Source: Yersinia pekkanenii (GTDB lineage: Bacteria; Pseudomonadota; Gammaproteobacteria; Enterobacterales; Enterobacteriaceae). Taken from it: a stretch of DNA of 50,957 bases. Each line of letters begins with the position of its first letter. Within the stretch, counting starts at the first letter, position 1. This document shows positions 26,941 to 36,747 of this stretch, piece by piece. A program made the position numbers and the translations under genes. The stretch spans positions 1 to 50,957 of the forward strand of contig NZ_CQAZ01000035.1 of assembly GCF_001152565.1 (NCBI RefSeq). The letters are read 5' to 3'. The notes under the pieces were generated by a model. It had not been told where the DNA came from. It made no database searches and saw only the letters and a list, made by a program, of their open reading frames with translations.

Positions 26941-27939
26941 ATGAGCAATAATATGAGCGATATATTTCCTCTGACATTACTTGGCGTTGAATATGATCCG
27001 GCGTATGGCGAAATTGAGTCTATCCTATCTCAATTAGATGAGTCCGCGGACCCTCTTTTTCGCTCGGATGAACCTCCATATATAAATTGGCACCATATTA
27101 GTGAACTGGCAGCCAAATTACTGGAGCAATGTTCTGATTTGCGCGTAATGGTTTGGTTTATAAGAGCAAATATTCAAATTAAAGGTGTTTTTGCTCTCTA
27201 TGATGGATTAATGAATTTGAACCAGTTGGTCAAGGATGATTCTGCTGTTATATACCCATTATCAGACGAAGCACCATTGAATAGTGGTCATGCTGCCGCT
27301 TTAGGTTGGTTAGCTACTGCTCAATGCATTGCAGAGATTAAAGCGACACGCATCACCGCAGAGCATTCTTACACTTTACAAGACATAATTACTACCGCAC
27401 TCACATTAAGTGGCCAGGAACGTCATTCTATTACATCTTCTTCGTTGTTAATAACGGTTAATAATTATTTTAAGAAGAATGGATTGCCTGATTTACAAGA
27501 ACAATTATCAGGAATTAATGGATTTCTAGAAGAAATTTCATGCTATGCAAATCAATGCAGCGAAGATTATCAACTTAATTGTGATTTATTACATGTTTTT
27601 TTTAAAAATAATATTTTTCAACTTTCGCAGCTCAACGAACCATTACGTGATGACTCAGAATTTTCTGATAAAAAGATAAGAATAGATGAAGGACATGAAC
27701 GCGAGTATTTAAATTCAAATGATAAAAAAATTAGCTCCAGGCAAGAGGTAATTATGATGCTTGACCGTATTTTGGAGTATTTCCAATGTTATGAACCAAG
27801 TCATCCCGCACCCATGTTCATTTATCGCACCAAGGAGATGATAGGTATGGATTTCTATTCCATTGTTGAAGAAATTCTACCGGAAGCTGTTATTGCATTA
27901 AAACAGCTGGCCGGAAAAAACAACCCACCGTTTCGATAA
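26941..27939 (+). CDS. tssA: T6SS protein TssA
   Basis: A 332-residue TssA of the short type. The N-terminal ImpA_N domain is seen in LGVEYDPAYGEIESILSQLD and the following helices (WHHISELAAKLLEQCSDLRV). The C-terminal helical part (SSRQEVIMMLDRILEYFQCYEPSHPAPMFI) resembles the TssA/VasJ C-terminal motif. TssA primes baseplate assembly and sheath polymerisation in the cytoplasm. The start is uncertain between 26941 and 26953, neither with a strong ribosome binding site. First gene of the cluster, 10 bp before tssB. AT-rich relative to later tss genes. Confidence 0.88.
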   Translation: MSNNMSDIFPLTLLGVEYDPAYGEIESILSQLDESADPLFRSDEPPYINWHHISELAAKLLEQCSDLRVMVWFIRANIQIKGVFALYDGLMNLNQLVKDDSAVIYPLSDEAPLNSGHAAALGWLATAQCIAEIKATRITAEHSYTLQDIITTALTLSGQERHSITSSSLLITVNNYFKKNGLPDLQEQLSGINGFLEEISCYANQCSEDYQLNCDLLHVFFKNNIFQLSQLNEPLRDDSEFSDKKIRIDEGHEREYLNSNDKKISSRQEVIMMLDRILEYFQCYEPSHPAPMFIYRTKEMIGMDFYSIVEEILPEAVIALKQLAGKNNPPFR

Positions 27940-27949
27940 GGACAGTTAA

Positions 27950-28504
27950 ATGGCCAAAGATTCTAGCTCGCAAAAATTTATTGGAAGAAATAATGCACCT
28001 CGGGTGCAAATTGAATATGACGTCGAAATTTATGGCTCCAACAAAAAAGTAGAGTTGCCTTTTGTTACTGGCGTTATGGCTGATCTTTCTGGTCATCGAG
28101 AAAAACCGCTCTCTGCTGTTGAAGAACGTAAATTTCTTACCTTTGACCAAGATAATTTCGATGCACGGATGAGAGCAATTAAACCGCGTCTTAAATTCTA
28201 CGTCGATAACACCTTAAGTGAGGATAAGGAATTACTCAATATTGAGCTGGATTTTGAGTCAATGGATGATTTTTCGCCTGGGGCATTAGCTCGGCGTATT
28301 CCCCAAATGGAAAAATTACTTGAGGCGCGAACTCATTTGGCTGAGTTGATTACCTATATGGACGGTAAAACCAGTGCAGAAGAGGTGGTTAAACAGCTAC
28401 TTGAACAACCCGACTTTTTACAGAGCCTGGCGACGGATGCACAGGGAACGGTTTCAAAGCTCAGTGAAGATAATGATGCTTTAGTGGAAGACGGAGAAGA
28501 ATAG
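27950..28504 (+). CDS. tssB: T6SS contractile sheath small subunit TssB
   Basis: A 184-residue VipA/TssB protein (DUF770). Family hallmarks are RVQIEYDVEIYGSNKKVELPFV at the N-terminus and ARRIPQMEKLLEARTHLAELITY near the C-terminus. With TssC it forms the cytoplasmic sheath whose contraction drives the Hcp tube out of the cell. The stop overlaps the tssC GTG start by one base, as expected for two subunits made together. Confidence 0.96.
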   Translation: MAKDSSSQKFIGRNNAPRVQIEYDVEIYGSNKKVELPFVTGVMADLSGHREKPLSAVEERKFLTFDQDNFDARMRAIKPRLKFYVDNTLSEDKELLNIELDFESMDDFSPGALARRIPQMEKLLEARTHLAELITYMDGKTSAEEVVKQLLEQPDFLQSLATDAQGTVSKLSEDNDALVEDGEE

Positions 28505-30021
28505 TGGAGAACATGCCGCAGTCCCAGCTCAATAACACACTCGATGTCGATGTCGCCGTCGATTTTGTCGAAAACGAGTTAGACGATATTTTAAAACGCT
28601 CTTTTCGCCCTCGGACTGATGAAGCCACCGCCACTGTGCGCCGTGCCATCGGTACTCTTGCTGCTTACGTTAATAAAGGCCAGGTTAAAGTCAGCCGTGA
28701 TGTCGTGCTTACTATTGAGTCTTTAGTCGCTGAAATTGACGAAAAGCTATCCGAGCAAATGAACCATATTTTGCACCATAAAGAATTCCAAAAACTGGAG
28801 TCTGCTTGGCGGGGACTTGGATATCTAGTTGATAATACAGAAGTTAATGAAACGTTAAAAATCCGCGTGCTTAATATTAGCCAGGATGAGTTGGCAAAAA
28901 CACTGCGCCGTTATCGGGGTTCTGCCTGGGACCAAAGCCCGATATTTAAACAGATATATGAACATGAATATGGACAGTTTGGGGGGGAACCCTTTGGCTG
29001 CATGATCGGCGATTATGAGTTTGATCACAGTCCGCAGAGTGTGGCTCTATTGACTGAATTAGCCAAGGTCGCGGCAGCAGCTCACTGCCCTTTCATTGCA
29101 TCTTCATCTCCGAGCATCATGCAAATGAACAGTTGGAAAGAGCTGGGTAATCCTCGGGATATTGGCAAGATTTTTACGACTCCAGAATATGCACCGTGGC
29201 GTCGTTTGCGTGAAAGTAATGACTCCCGTTATCTGGTATTGACGCTACCACGCTTTCTATCACGCTTACCCTATGGTTCGAAAGGCGACACCATTGATGA
29301 TTTCGCCTTTGAAGAAGTGGTCAGTCCCTATGCAACAGAAGACTTTACCTGGGCCAATGCAGCCTATGCCATGGGCGTCAATATTAACCGTGCTTTTAAT
29401 GAATATGGCTGGTGCTCGCGGATCCGTGGCATTGAATCTGGTGGTTCAGTAGAAGAACTCCCAGCTTATGCTTTTCCGTCTGATGAGGGCGGATATGAGC
29501 TTACTTGTCCGACAGAGTTAGCCATTTCAGACCGTCGTGAAAACGAATTATCCAGTGCTGGCTTCTTGCCGCTGGTCTATCGGAAAAATTCTGATTTCGC
29601 TGCATTTATTGGTTCTTGTACTTTGCATTCACCTGCCAATTATAACGACCCGGATGCAACAGCAAATGCCAAATTATCAGCCCGTTTGCCTTATATATTT
29701 GCCACCTGTCGTTTCGCTCATTACCTCAAATGTATTGTGCGCGACAAAATTGGTTCATTCCGTTCACGGGATGATATGCAAGTTTGGCTTAACGACTGGT
29801 TGATGAACTATGTCGATGGCGACCCTTCAATTTCAACAGAAGCGACCAAAGCTAAGCGCCCCTTGGCTGCGGCTGAAGTGCAGGTGGAAGATGTTGAAGA
29901 TGACCCTGGTTTTTACCGTGCTCACTTCTATTTGCGTCCTCACTATCAGCTAGAAGGCATGACCGTTTCCCTACGACTGGTTTCTAAACTTCCATCCAGT
30001 AAAGAAGGTGAAACGAAGTAG
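28504..30021 (+). CDS. tssC: T6SS contractile sheath large subunit TssC
   Basis: A 505-residue VipB/TssC protein (DUF877). Characteristic segments include HHKEFQKLESAWRGLGYLVD, IFKQIYEHEYGQFGGEPFG and the C-terminal VEDDPGFYRAHFYLRPHYQLEGM. It partners TssB in the sheath and binds ClpV for recycling. I chose the GTG at 28504, which has GGAGAAG upstream and overlaps the tssB stop; an ATG at 28513 is the alternative, with poorer spacing. Confidence 0.96.
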   Translation: MENMPQSQLNNTLDVDVAVDFVENELDDILKRSFRPRTDEATATVRRAIGTLAAYVNKGQVKVSRDVVLTIESLVAEIDEKLSEQMNHILHHKEFQKLESAWRGLGYLVDNTEVNETLKIRVLNISQDELAKTLRRYRGSAWDQSPIFKQIYEHEYGQFGGEPFGCMIGDYEFDHSPQSVALLTELAKVAAAAHCPFIASSSPSIMQMNSWKELGNPRDIGKIFTTPEYAPWRRLRESNDSRYLVLTLPRFLSRLPYGSKGDTIDDFAFEEVVSPYATEDFTWANAAYAMGVNINRAFNEYGWCSRIRGIESGGSVEELPAYAFPSDEGGYELTCPTELAISDRRENELSSAGFLPLVYRKNSDFAAFIGSCTLHSPANYNDPDATANAKLSARLPYIFATCRFAHYLKCIVRDKIGSFRSRDDMQVWLNDWLMNYVDGDPSISTEATKAKRPLAAAEVQVEDVEDDPGFYRAHFYLRPHYQLEGMTVSLRLVSKLPSSKEGETK

Positions 30022-30092
30022 ATTTTTTAACACCACTCTTTGTTTGGATGAGTGTTCTTCATAAGAGCAATAGAAATATCAATATAAATATC

Positions 30093-30100
30093 AAGGAGGT
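30093..30100 (+). promoter_or_regulatory. Perfect Shine-Dalgarno-like AAGGAGGT without an ORF
   Basis: In the 182-bp tssC-hcp spacer an AAGGAGGT motif is not followed by a start codon at working distance; the nearest ATG (30119) opens a four-codon frame. The remainder of this spacer shows no gene; it may hold an hcp leader. Confidence 0.3.
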
Positions 30101-30203
30101 AAAGACACTATTAGACGGATGCTACGGTTTTGATTAAGGCAATATTTGATTGCCAATAACTTATTTAACCCAACATTAATGACATTAATTCAGGAGTGAA
30201 AAA

Positions 30204-30722
30204 ATGGCAGCTTTAGTCGATTATTTTCTCAAAATCGAGGGGGTAGATGGCGAATCCCCTGACCAGAATTATCCCGGCTGGATCCAGTTACAAGCTTGGC
30301 AATGGGCAGAGGAAAACGCGGGACGCTGGGGGTTTGGTAGTGGCGGTGGTTCTGGAAAAGTCGAAATGAAGGATTTCGAATTCCGCATGGTCAGTAACAA
30401 GGCATCACCAAAACTGTTCTTAATGTGTGCAACGGGTGATCACGTTCCTCAGGCTAAGTTGGTGTGTCGTAAATCAGGCACTGGTCAGCAAGACTTCCTG
30501 ACGGTCACCTTCAGTAACTGTCTGGTTTCTTCTTTCAAGACTGTCGGCAATATGCCTTTTGGCAAAGGCGAGCAGGAAGAAACCGCTACTGTGCTGCCAA
30601 CCGATGCCATCAGCCTTAACTTTGCCCGTATCGAAGTTGAATACAAAGAGCAAAAAAATGATGGCTCTATGGGCGCTGTAATTAAATCAGGCTACGACCT
30701 GAAATTGAACGCCCGTATTTAA
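30204..30722 (+). CDS. hcp: T6SS tube protein Hcp (TssD)
   Basis: A 172-residue Hcp-family protein (DUF796). Segments YFLKIEGVDGESPDQNYPG, GGGSGKVEMKDFEF and the C-terminal GYDLKLNARI are typical. Hcp hexamers stack into the tube propelled by the sheath and can carry small effectors. A strong AGGAGTG lies 7 bp upstream of the ATG. The gene is set apart from its neighbours by a 182-bp spacer upstream and a hairpin downstream, consistent with higher expression than the machinery genes. Confidence 0.97.
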   Translation: MAALVDYFLKIEGVDGESPDQNYPGWIQLQAWQWAEENAGRWGFGSGGGSGKVEMKDFEFRMVSNKASPKLFLMCATGDHVPQAKLVCRKSGTGQQDFLTVTFSNCLVSSFKTVGNMPFGKGEQEETATVLPTDAISLNFARIEVEYKEQKNDGSMGAVIKSGYDLKLNARI

Positions 30723-30736
30723 GTCAGTAATGCATC

Positions 30737-30767
30737 AAGACTGCTCTCGGTTCAGGAGAGCAGTCTT
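30737..30767 (+). terminator. Hairpin downstream of hcp
   Basis: A perfect 12-bp stem AAGACTGCTCTC/GAGAGCAGTCTT with a 7-nt loop, 15 bp after the hcp stop. There is no T run, so partial termination or 3'-end protection of hcp mRNA is more likely than full termination. Confidence 0.6.
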
Positions 30768-30793
30768 CACGATAGGATGGGTAAGGGCTAATT

Positions 30794-31237
30794 ATGGATA
30801 TTTCAGCGCCAATACTTTTCGACAAATTAAGTCTTCGTCACGAACACGCGCGCTTGCCGCATTGGCGTGATGTTATTTTGCGCGATATCGAATCTTTATT
30901 GAATGACTCGGCCCACAGTGCCGAGCTGAAGTTGAAACGCTATCCGTATTGTGAAACTTCAGTGCTGAATTACGGCTTACCTTCACTCAGTCAGCAAGTC
31001 CCAGTACACACCGATTTGATGGCGTTGGCCAGACATATACAGCGAATTATTGCCACCTTTGAATCACGTTTGGATCCCCGATCTATCAAAGTGGTACCGC
31101 TGATTAATAAAGACCAAACCTGGGTGCTCGCCATTCTCTTTGACATCCATGCCCGGTGTAATTTGCCTGGTGAAGACCATTTAGTGAATTTACGCATCGC
31201 ACTTGATTACTCCTACGGAATGGTTCGCGTTCTTTAA
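30794..31237 (+). CDS. tssE: T6SS baseplate protein TssE
   Basis: A 147-residue gp25-like baseplate protein. The lysozyme-like gp25 fold is indicated by RDIESLLNDSAHSAE, YPYCETSVLNYGLPSLS and the C-terminal DHLVNLRIALDYSYGMV. TssE sits in the baseplate wedge with TssF and TssG and anchors the first sheath row. Spacing to tssF is 33 bp. Confidence 0.93.
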   Translation: MDISAPILFDKLSLRHEHARLPHWRDVILRDIESLLNDSAHSAELKLKRYPYCETSVLNYGLPSLSQQVPVHTDLMALARHIQRIIATFESRLDPRSIKVVPLINKDQTWVLAILFDIHARCNLPGEDHLVNLRIALDYSYGMVRVL

Positions 31238-31270
31238 ATAACGTGTAGAAATAAAACAGGGACAGCCGTC

Positions 31271-33115
31271 ATGCTTAACGAAAGTTTTCTGGCCTTATAT
31301 AACGAAGAGTTGCGATATTTGCGCGAGGATGGGCAGCGCTTCGCTCATATGCATCCGCAGGTAGCTCAACATCTTGGATTACACGCAGATGGTGTGCTCG
31401 ATCCTTTCGTAGAACGGCTGCTGGAAGGCACCGCCTTCCTCAGTTCCCGTATTCAACAGCGCTTGAACAACGAACACCCTGAGTTCGCTCTGCAAATGCT
31501 CGGGCGTTTGGCACCACTTTGGTATACGCCTTTACCTTCTATTGCCACTATTGCGTTAAGCCCAGACCTCACCTCACCGCAATGGCATTCACATGTTGTA
31601 TTACCTAAAGGCAGTCGGGTAACGCTGAGTGACGGTTCGTTAAATAATCGGCAAGCAAATTTCTCGACTGGTCGTAATCTGAATATACAACCTTTGATCA
31701 TTGAAAGTGCTGAGTGTGCCAGCACGCCACCGGCCTATTTACCACAAACGGTTGCCCAGCAATTACAGTCTGGACAGGCTCATTTACGCCTGAGTTTAAC
31801 GACACAGGGTGTGGCTTCGCTGTCAGACCTGGATTTCTCTCCCATGAACCTGACACTGGCTGGCGCGACAATCCATGCAAATCAGTTACTCACGACACTG
31901 TTGAATAACACTCTGCGTATTGTTTTATGGGCCAGTACCGAGGGTGAACCTCTGGTTAAGGTTCTCACAAAAGAACATCTTTGCCAGGGGGGATTAAATG
32001 AGCAAGAAGCACTCTTGCCGGTGGGGATCAGTGAGCTGCCGGGCAGTCGTTTGCTACGGGAATATTTCGCTGCACCTTCACGTTTCTTTGATCTCGAATT
32101 ACAGGGCATCAATGATTTTCTGCAACGAGGAGAGGGCGTCCATAGCTTCGAGATCCTGTTTGTTCTGGACCAGCGTCCGTTGCATTTGATTGGAAGGGTC
32201 AGCAGCAACGACTTCCGTCTGTTTGCTACACCAATTATTAACCTGTTTAAACGCCGCTGTAGCCCGGTGCTTATTAATGGGGAACACACAGAATATCCGG
32301 TGGTAGTTGATCCACTGAATCCTTCTTTGTATGAAATTCATCATGTCATGGGGGTTAATGGCTTGCTGACTGAAGGTGGCAGCGTGCCATTTTCTTCCCT
32401 TCATGGACATGCTCGCTTTGATGATGACGATAAAGTCGCGGGTTACAGTATTCGCCGCCGCCGGGAGTTTACTGATAAAAACCGGGCAAAAAACTCCCCG
32501 TTACTGCATGACAGCGTGTTTATTACCATTTCCCCCGGAGCCAGTGGCGTCGATATTGATCACGTAAAATCTTTGTCCATCGAAGCGATGGTCTGTGAAC
32601 GCCATTTAGTCCCCGGTCAGTTACAACAGCCGGAATTTCAGTTGGAAGTTGCCCTCCCGGTGGGGCAGGTAGAAATGCTGCGCCATCCGACCAAACCACA
32701 GGGAGTCCCCAATATTGCTCAAGCCTGGCAGGCATTACAACTGATTGCTAATAATCCACTGCGCTACGCACTACCGGAAATTACAGATTGCTCACCGCTG
32801 CTGAAAGATTGGTTGTCGCTGTTTTGTCTGCCTGAAGAGGCGAACCAATACAAAAGGATCACCAGTCTTATTCACGCCAGCATGGCTCATAATTTTGAGC
32901 GCCATGCTGCGCCAGGGCCTATTGCTTGGGGTCGAGGGGTTGAAGCTACCTTGAATTTCAGCGGCAGCCATCATAGTGACAAAGGTGCTTTTCTGTTCGC
33001 CCGTATCTTGCATCATGCCTTGTCAGAATATTGTGAGTTAGGGCAAACCCTGAGAATGCATATGCAGCTTGATGGTGAAACCTTCGCTAAATGGGGCCCT
33101 GTCCGTTATGACTAA
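31271..33115 (+). CDS. tssF: T6SS baseplate protein TssF
   Basis: A 614-residue TssF/VasA (DUF879) protein. It begins MLNESFLALYNEELRYLRED, the family signature, and includes FAHMHPQVAQHLGL and the GVDIDHVKSLSIEAMVCERHL region. It forms the cytoplasmic baseplate wedge with TssG and TssE. The last 8 bases overlap tssG, implying translational coupling. Full length for the family. Confidence 0.95.
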   Translation: MLNESFLALYNEELRYLREDGQRFAHMHPQVAQHLGLHADGVLDPFVERLLEGTAFLSSRIQQRLNNEHPEFALQMLGRLAPLWYTPLPSIATIALSPDLTSPQWHSHVVLPKGSRVTLSDGSLNNRQANFSTGRNLNIQPLIIESAECASTPPAYLPQTVAQQLQSGQAHLRLSLTTQGVASLSDLDFSPMNLTLAGATIHANQLLTTLLNNTLRIVLWASTEGEPLVKVLTKEHLCQGGLNEQEALLPVGISELPGSRLLREYFAAPSRFFDLELQGINDFLQRGEGVHSFEILFVLDQRPLHLIGRVSSNDFRLFATPIINLFKRRCSPVLINGEHTEYPVVVDPLNPSLYEIHHVMGVNGLLTEGGSVPFSSLHGHARFDDDDKVAGYSIRRRREFTDKNRAKNSPLLHDSVFITISPGASGVDIDHVKSLSIEAMVCERHLVPGQLQQPEFQLEVALPVGQVEMLRHPTKPQGVPNIAQAWQALQLIANNPLRYALPEITDCSPLLKDWLSLFCLPEEANQYKRITSLIHASMAHNFERHAAPGPIAWGRGVEATLNFSGSHHSDKGAFLFARILHHALSEYCELGQTLRMHMQLDGETFAKWGPVRYD

Positions 33116-34091
33116 TCTCCAGCCTCAGGATAGTGCTTTTCTGCCGGGCCTATCGGCCAGCCAAGATTTTTTTGAATTAATGCGTCGGATTGAGCGCGCC
33201 ACGCCGGAGCAAAAACGTCTTGGCACTCTGGGGGATAAAAGTAACTTGCGGCTACACATTATTCAACCGGCTGATATGTCATTTGCTCCGCGTGAAGTGA
33301 GTGATGTTCGACAAACACTGAATACTCGACACCGGTTGTCGGAAATTACTATTTTCTGCCGCCACTTTGGGTTGTTTGCTCCTTACGGACCACTGCCGAT
33401 ACATGTTACTGAGCATGCCCGCAATGAGGCGCTGTCTAAACGCAACCCCGCCTTTGAGCATTTTGCCGGCATCCTCAGCCAACGAATGGCGATTTTGCAT
33501 TATCGAGCCTGGGCCCAAATGAATGTGGCTGTGGGTCATGATCGAGCGTCAGAGAACCCCTTTAAGAATCATTTATGTCAGTTGGCGGGTCTGACTCCAC
33601 AGCAAGCATTGAACCCACATATAGAACGGATTAGACGCTGTTTTCCTGGAGCATATCTGCCGGGTAGAGGCTCACTGCGCAAACTACAGGAAATTCTGTG
33701 CCAATACTTTGCTGTTCCTATCCGTCTTGAAGCTCGTAAAGGGCTGTGGATTGATGATTCTCGTAATGAGCAAAATCAACGTATGGGCCGATTAGGTAGC
33801 ACACGTGTTGGCCGTCGTTTTTTCGATGTGCAGCATAGCCTGGTGTTATCTATTGGCCCGGTATCTGACCCTCAATATCTGGATTTTCAGCGTAACAGTG
33901 AACGTATCAACACGCTGGTGCGGATCTGTCATGACTTTGTCCGCTACCGAATGGTACTGGATGTGCAATTGATCATAAAAACGTCCCCCAACATGGCCTG
34001 CCGCCTGGGAGGGGGAACCCTTAGCCGCCATTGCTGGTTAAAACCAGATTCAGCACTGCGCATACAGCCAATTTATAGAACCATTACCTAG
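33108..34091 (+). CDS. tssG: T6SS baseplate protein TssG
   Basis: A 327-residue TssG/VasB (DUF1305) protein. It contains QDFFELMRRIER near the start, FFDVQHSLVLSIGPV, and a conserved ISQRMA-like segment (FAGILSQRMAILHYRAW). It pairs with TssF in the baseplate. I chose the ATG at 33108, overlapping the tssF stop, since residues before it are not conserved; a TTG or ATG near 33069 would extend it by 12-13 residues. Confidence 0.92.
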   Translation: MTNLQPQDSAFLPGLSASQDFFELMRRIERATPEQKRLGTLGDKSNLRLHIIQPADMSFAPREVSDVRQTLNTRHRLSEITIFCRHFGLFAPYGPLPIHVTEHARNEALSKRNPAFEHFAGILSQRMAILHYRAWAQMNVAVGHDRASENPFKNHLCQLAGLTPQQALNPHIERIRRCFPGAYLPGRGSLRKLQEILCQYFAVPIRLEARKGLWIDDSRNEQNQRMGRLGSTRVGRRFFDVQHSLVLSIGPVSDPQYLDFQRNSERINTLVRICHDFVRYRMVLDVQLIIKTSPNMACRLGGGTLSRHCWLKPDSALRIQPIYRTIT

Positions 34092-34094
34092 CTT

Positions 34095-36698
34095 ATGGGA
34101 GCGATAACGGTGTATCAACGTGAACGTCTTTTTAATCGATTGGGTGCATTTGCCTATAAAACTTTTGTTGAAGCGACTCGGCTTTGCCGCAGTTATCGAC
34201 ATGAGTATGTGGAGCTAGAACATTGGTTGAAAGTCCTGTTGGACCAACAGCGTGGTGATATCCCTATGCTATTGGCACATTACGGCCTTAATCAGGAAAT
34301 TATCTCAACTCAACTTGACCACATTATTCAGCATATGCCGGTCACTAAAGTCTCGGTACAAGATTTGTCATCACGATTAGAGGCCGCGGTTGAAGGCGGG
34401 CTGGTGATGAGCCAATTAATGGGGTCACTTTCCCCCATTCGTACCTCGCATATTTTGCTGGCATTACTGCAAGACACGCAACATCAGCGTTGGTTGTATC
34501 GTCTATGTGATGAGTTCAAAAAACTACCGATTCCCCAAATTGCAGAGGAATATGAGGATCTGTTGCGTAGCTCTATTGAGTATGCAGACGATGTTCCGAA
34601 GGGCGATGCACTGGTTGCGGAAACGCAGAGCAGTTCATCAACAGAGGCTCAGGCGGCACTAAACAAGTGGTGTAACGATCTGACCCAGCAAGCGCAAGCC
34701 GGTGATATCGATCCTGTGATTGGTCGAGAAGCTGAATTGCGTCAGGTTATCGATATTTTGCTGCGCCGTCGTCAGAACAACCCGATTTTGGTTGGGGAAG
34801 CGGGAGTCGGTAAAACGGCAGTGGTTGAGGCATTGGCCCGAAAGTTGGCCAGCGGCGATGTGCCTCCGTTGTTGCAGGGCGCGCGTTTACTTTCCCTGGA
34901 TTTAGGGCGGATGCAGGCGGGTGCCAGTATGCGTGGTGAGTTTGAATCGCGTCTTAAATCCCTGATTGATGGCATTAGTCAATCTGATACTCCGATTATC
35001 CTGTTTTGTGATGAGGCCCATACGCTGGTCGGTGCTGGTGGGCAAGCGGGTACCGGGGACGCTGTAAATCTGCTTAAACCCATGCTCGCAAGAGGGGCGC
35101 TGCGGATGATCGCCGCTACGACCTGGTCAGAATACAAACAGTTTATTGAACCGGATGCGGCCTTAACTCGCCGTTTCCAGCGGGTATTGATTGGTGAGCC
35201 AAATGAGTCTACCGCCGTAGATATGCTACGGGCTATTGCGCCACATTTTGCTCAACATCATAACGTCACTATCCGAGACAGTGCCATTTTTGCGGCTGTC
35301 CGTCTGTCATTGCGTAATTTGCCTTCCCGACAATTGCCCGATAAAGCCATCAGTCTGCTGGATACGGCCTGTGCACGTGTCGCCCTGAGTCAGCACGCCG
35401 AGCCGCAAGCGATTGAGCAATTATCGGCTCAACTGGATGTGCTTAAAACCGAACATCACTATCTGATTCGGGAACAGCAGTTAGGCGCTATAGTCGAGCA
35501 GCGATTGGCTGAAGTCGAGGCGCAAATTCAGACGTTTGCAAGCGAACTGACGGCTCTGCAACGTCGTGATTATACGGAAAAACAGTTAGTTAGGGAGGTT
35601 ATTCCCGATACGCAAAGTCATGGCGTGATGACGGATCATGCTCGCTGGCCTGAACTTCTCGCGTTACAAGAAGGCACACCTTTGGTTTATCCCTGGGTGG
35701 ATGAGCAGAGCATTGCTGCTGTGCTTTCCGACTGGACCGGTATTCCTTCCGGTAAAATGTTGCAGGACGATATCGAGTGTGTGTTGAATCTCGAACAGCG
35801 GCTTGGTGAGCGTATCTTCGGGCAACAGAACGGTATCAAAGAGATCTCACAAGCGATACGCATCGCTCGGGCAGGCATTCAGTCGCAAGACCGCCCGCTG
35901 GGTATCTTCCTGCTGGCAGGCTCCACGGGAACGGGGAAAACTGAAACCGCCAATGTATTGGTCGAAACCCTCTACGGAGGGGCCCACAACCTGATTACCT
36001 TCAATATGAGTGAGTTTCAGGAAGCACACACCTTATCCACGCTGAAAGGTGCGCCTCCAGGTTATGTCGGTTATGGCAAGGGTGGGAAATTAACGGAAGC
36101 GGTAAGGCGCAAACCCTATTCCGTTATTCTGCTTGATGAATTTGATAAAGCTCACTCTGATATTCAAGATGCTTTTTATCAAGTCTTCGACAAAGGATGG
36201 ATGGAGGATGCCGAAGGGCGCTTGGTCAGTTTCCGCCAATGTTTTATTCTGCTTACCTGCAATCAGGGGGCTGAAGAGATCGAACAGGCTTACCTCGCTG
36301 AAAGCGATATTAAACCCGCTGTACTCAAACCTCTGGTGTACGACGCCTTGCTGCGCCGCTTTGCTCCCGCGCTGCTAGCCAGAGTCAATATCATTCCTTA
36401 TATCCCATTGGATCAATCCGCTCTGGCGCAAATAGCCTCTTATCACCTTTTACGTTTACAGCAGCGTTTATGGGATGAAATCGGCGCCTCTTTGATCATC
36501 GAGGGGGATATTCCTGCATGGGTTGCCACTAGGGTTTGCAGTCATCCCAATCATGGACGTGCTGTTGAAGAGCTTTTGCGCCAGACCATACTTCCCATTG
36601 TTGGAAATGAAGTTTTGAAGCGCCGTCACGAGGCTAACCCGCTGAAAGAGATACGTTTGATCGTTGAGGAAACAGAACTGAGTATTGAATTCGCGTAA
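34095..36698 (+). CDS. clpV: T6SS AAA+ ATPase ClpV (TssH)
   Basis: An 867-residue Clp-family ATPase that dismantles contracted TssBC sheaths for reuse. The N-terminal domain (about 1-160) is ClpV-specific. Two AAA+ modules follow: the first with Walker A GEAGVGKTAV and Walker B ILFCDEAHT, the second with Walker A GSTGTGKTET (the family more often has GPTGVGKTE) and Walker B VILLDEFDKAH; a coiled-coil middle domain lies between them. The start is 3 bp after the tssG stop. No truncation seen. Confidence 0.95.
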   Translation: MGAITVYQRERLFNRLGAFAYKTFVEATRLCRSYRHEYVELEHWLKVLLDQQRGDIPMLLAHYGLNQEIISTQLDHIIQHMPVTKVSVQDLSSRLEAAVEGGLVMSQLMGSLSPIRTSHILLALLQDTQHQRWLYRLCDEFKKLPIPQIAEEYEDLLRSSIEYADDVPKGDALVAETQSSSSTEAQAALNKWCNDLTQQAQAGDIDPVIGREAELRQVIDILLRRRQNNPILVGEAGVGKTAVVEALARKLASGDVPPLLQGARLLSLDLGRMQAGASMRGEFESRLKSLIDGISQSDTPIILFCDEAHTLVGAGGQAGTGDAVNLLKPMLARGALRMIAATTWSEYKQFIEPDAALTRRFQRVLIGEPNESTAVDMLRAIAPHFAQHHNVTIRDSAIFAAVRLSLRNLPSRQLPDKAISLLDTACARVALSQHAEPQAIEQLSAQLDVLKTEHHYLIREQQLGAIVEQRLAEVEAQIQTFASELTALQRRDYTEKQLVREVIPDTQSHGVMTDHARWPELLALQEGTPLVYPWVDEQSIAAVLSDWTGIPSGKMLQDDIECVLNLEQRLGERIFGQQNGIKEISQAIRIARAGIQSQDRPLGIFLLAGSTGTGKTETANVLVETLYGGAHNLITFNMSEFQEAHTLSTLKGAPPGYVGYGKGGKLTEAVRRKPYSVILLDEFDKAHSDIQDAFYQVFDKGWMEDAEGRLVSFRQCFILLTCNQGAEEIEQAYLAESDIKPAVLKPLVYDALLRRFAPALLARVNIIPYIPLDQSALAQIASYHLLRLQQRLWDEIGASLIIEGDIPAWVATRVCSHPNHGRAVEELLRQTILPIVGNEVLKRRHEANPLKEIRLIVEETELSIEFA

Positions 36699-36747
36699 CT
36701 GATATTAGGGCCGGTGTGAGTGCACATTAATTTTAAACGGGGTCGTT

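Noticed and set aside
33069-33107. Upstream TTG/ATG starts for tssG
   Set aside because: They lie inside tssF, add residues not typical of TssG and have no good ribosome binding site.
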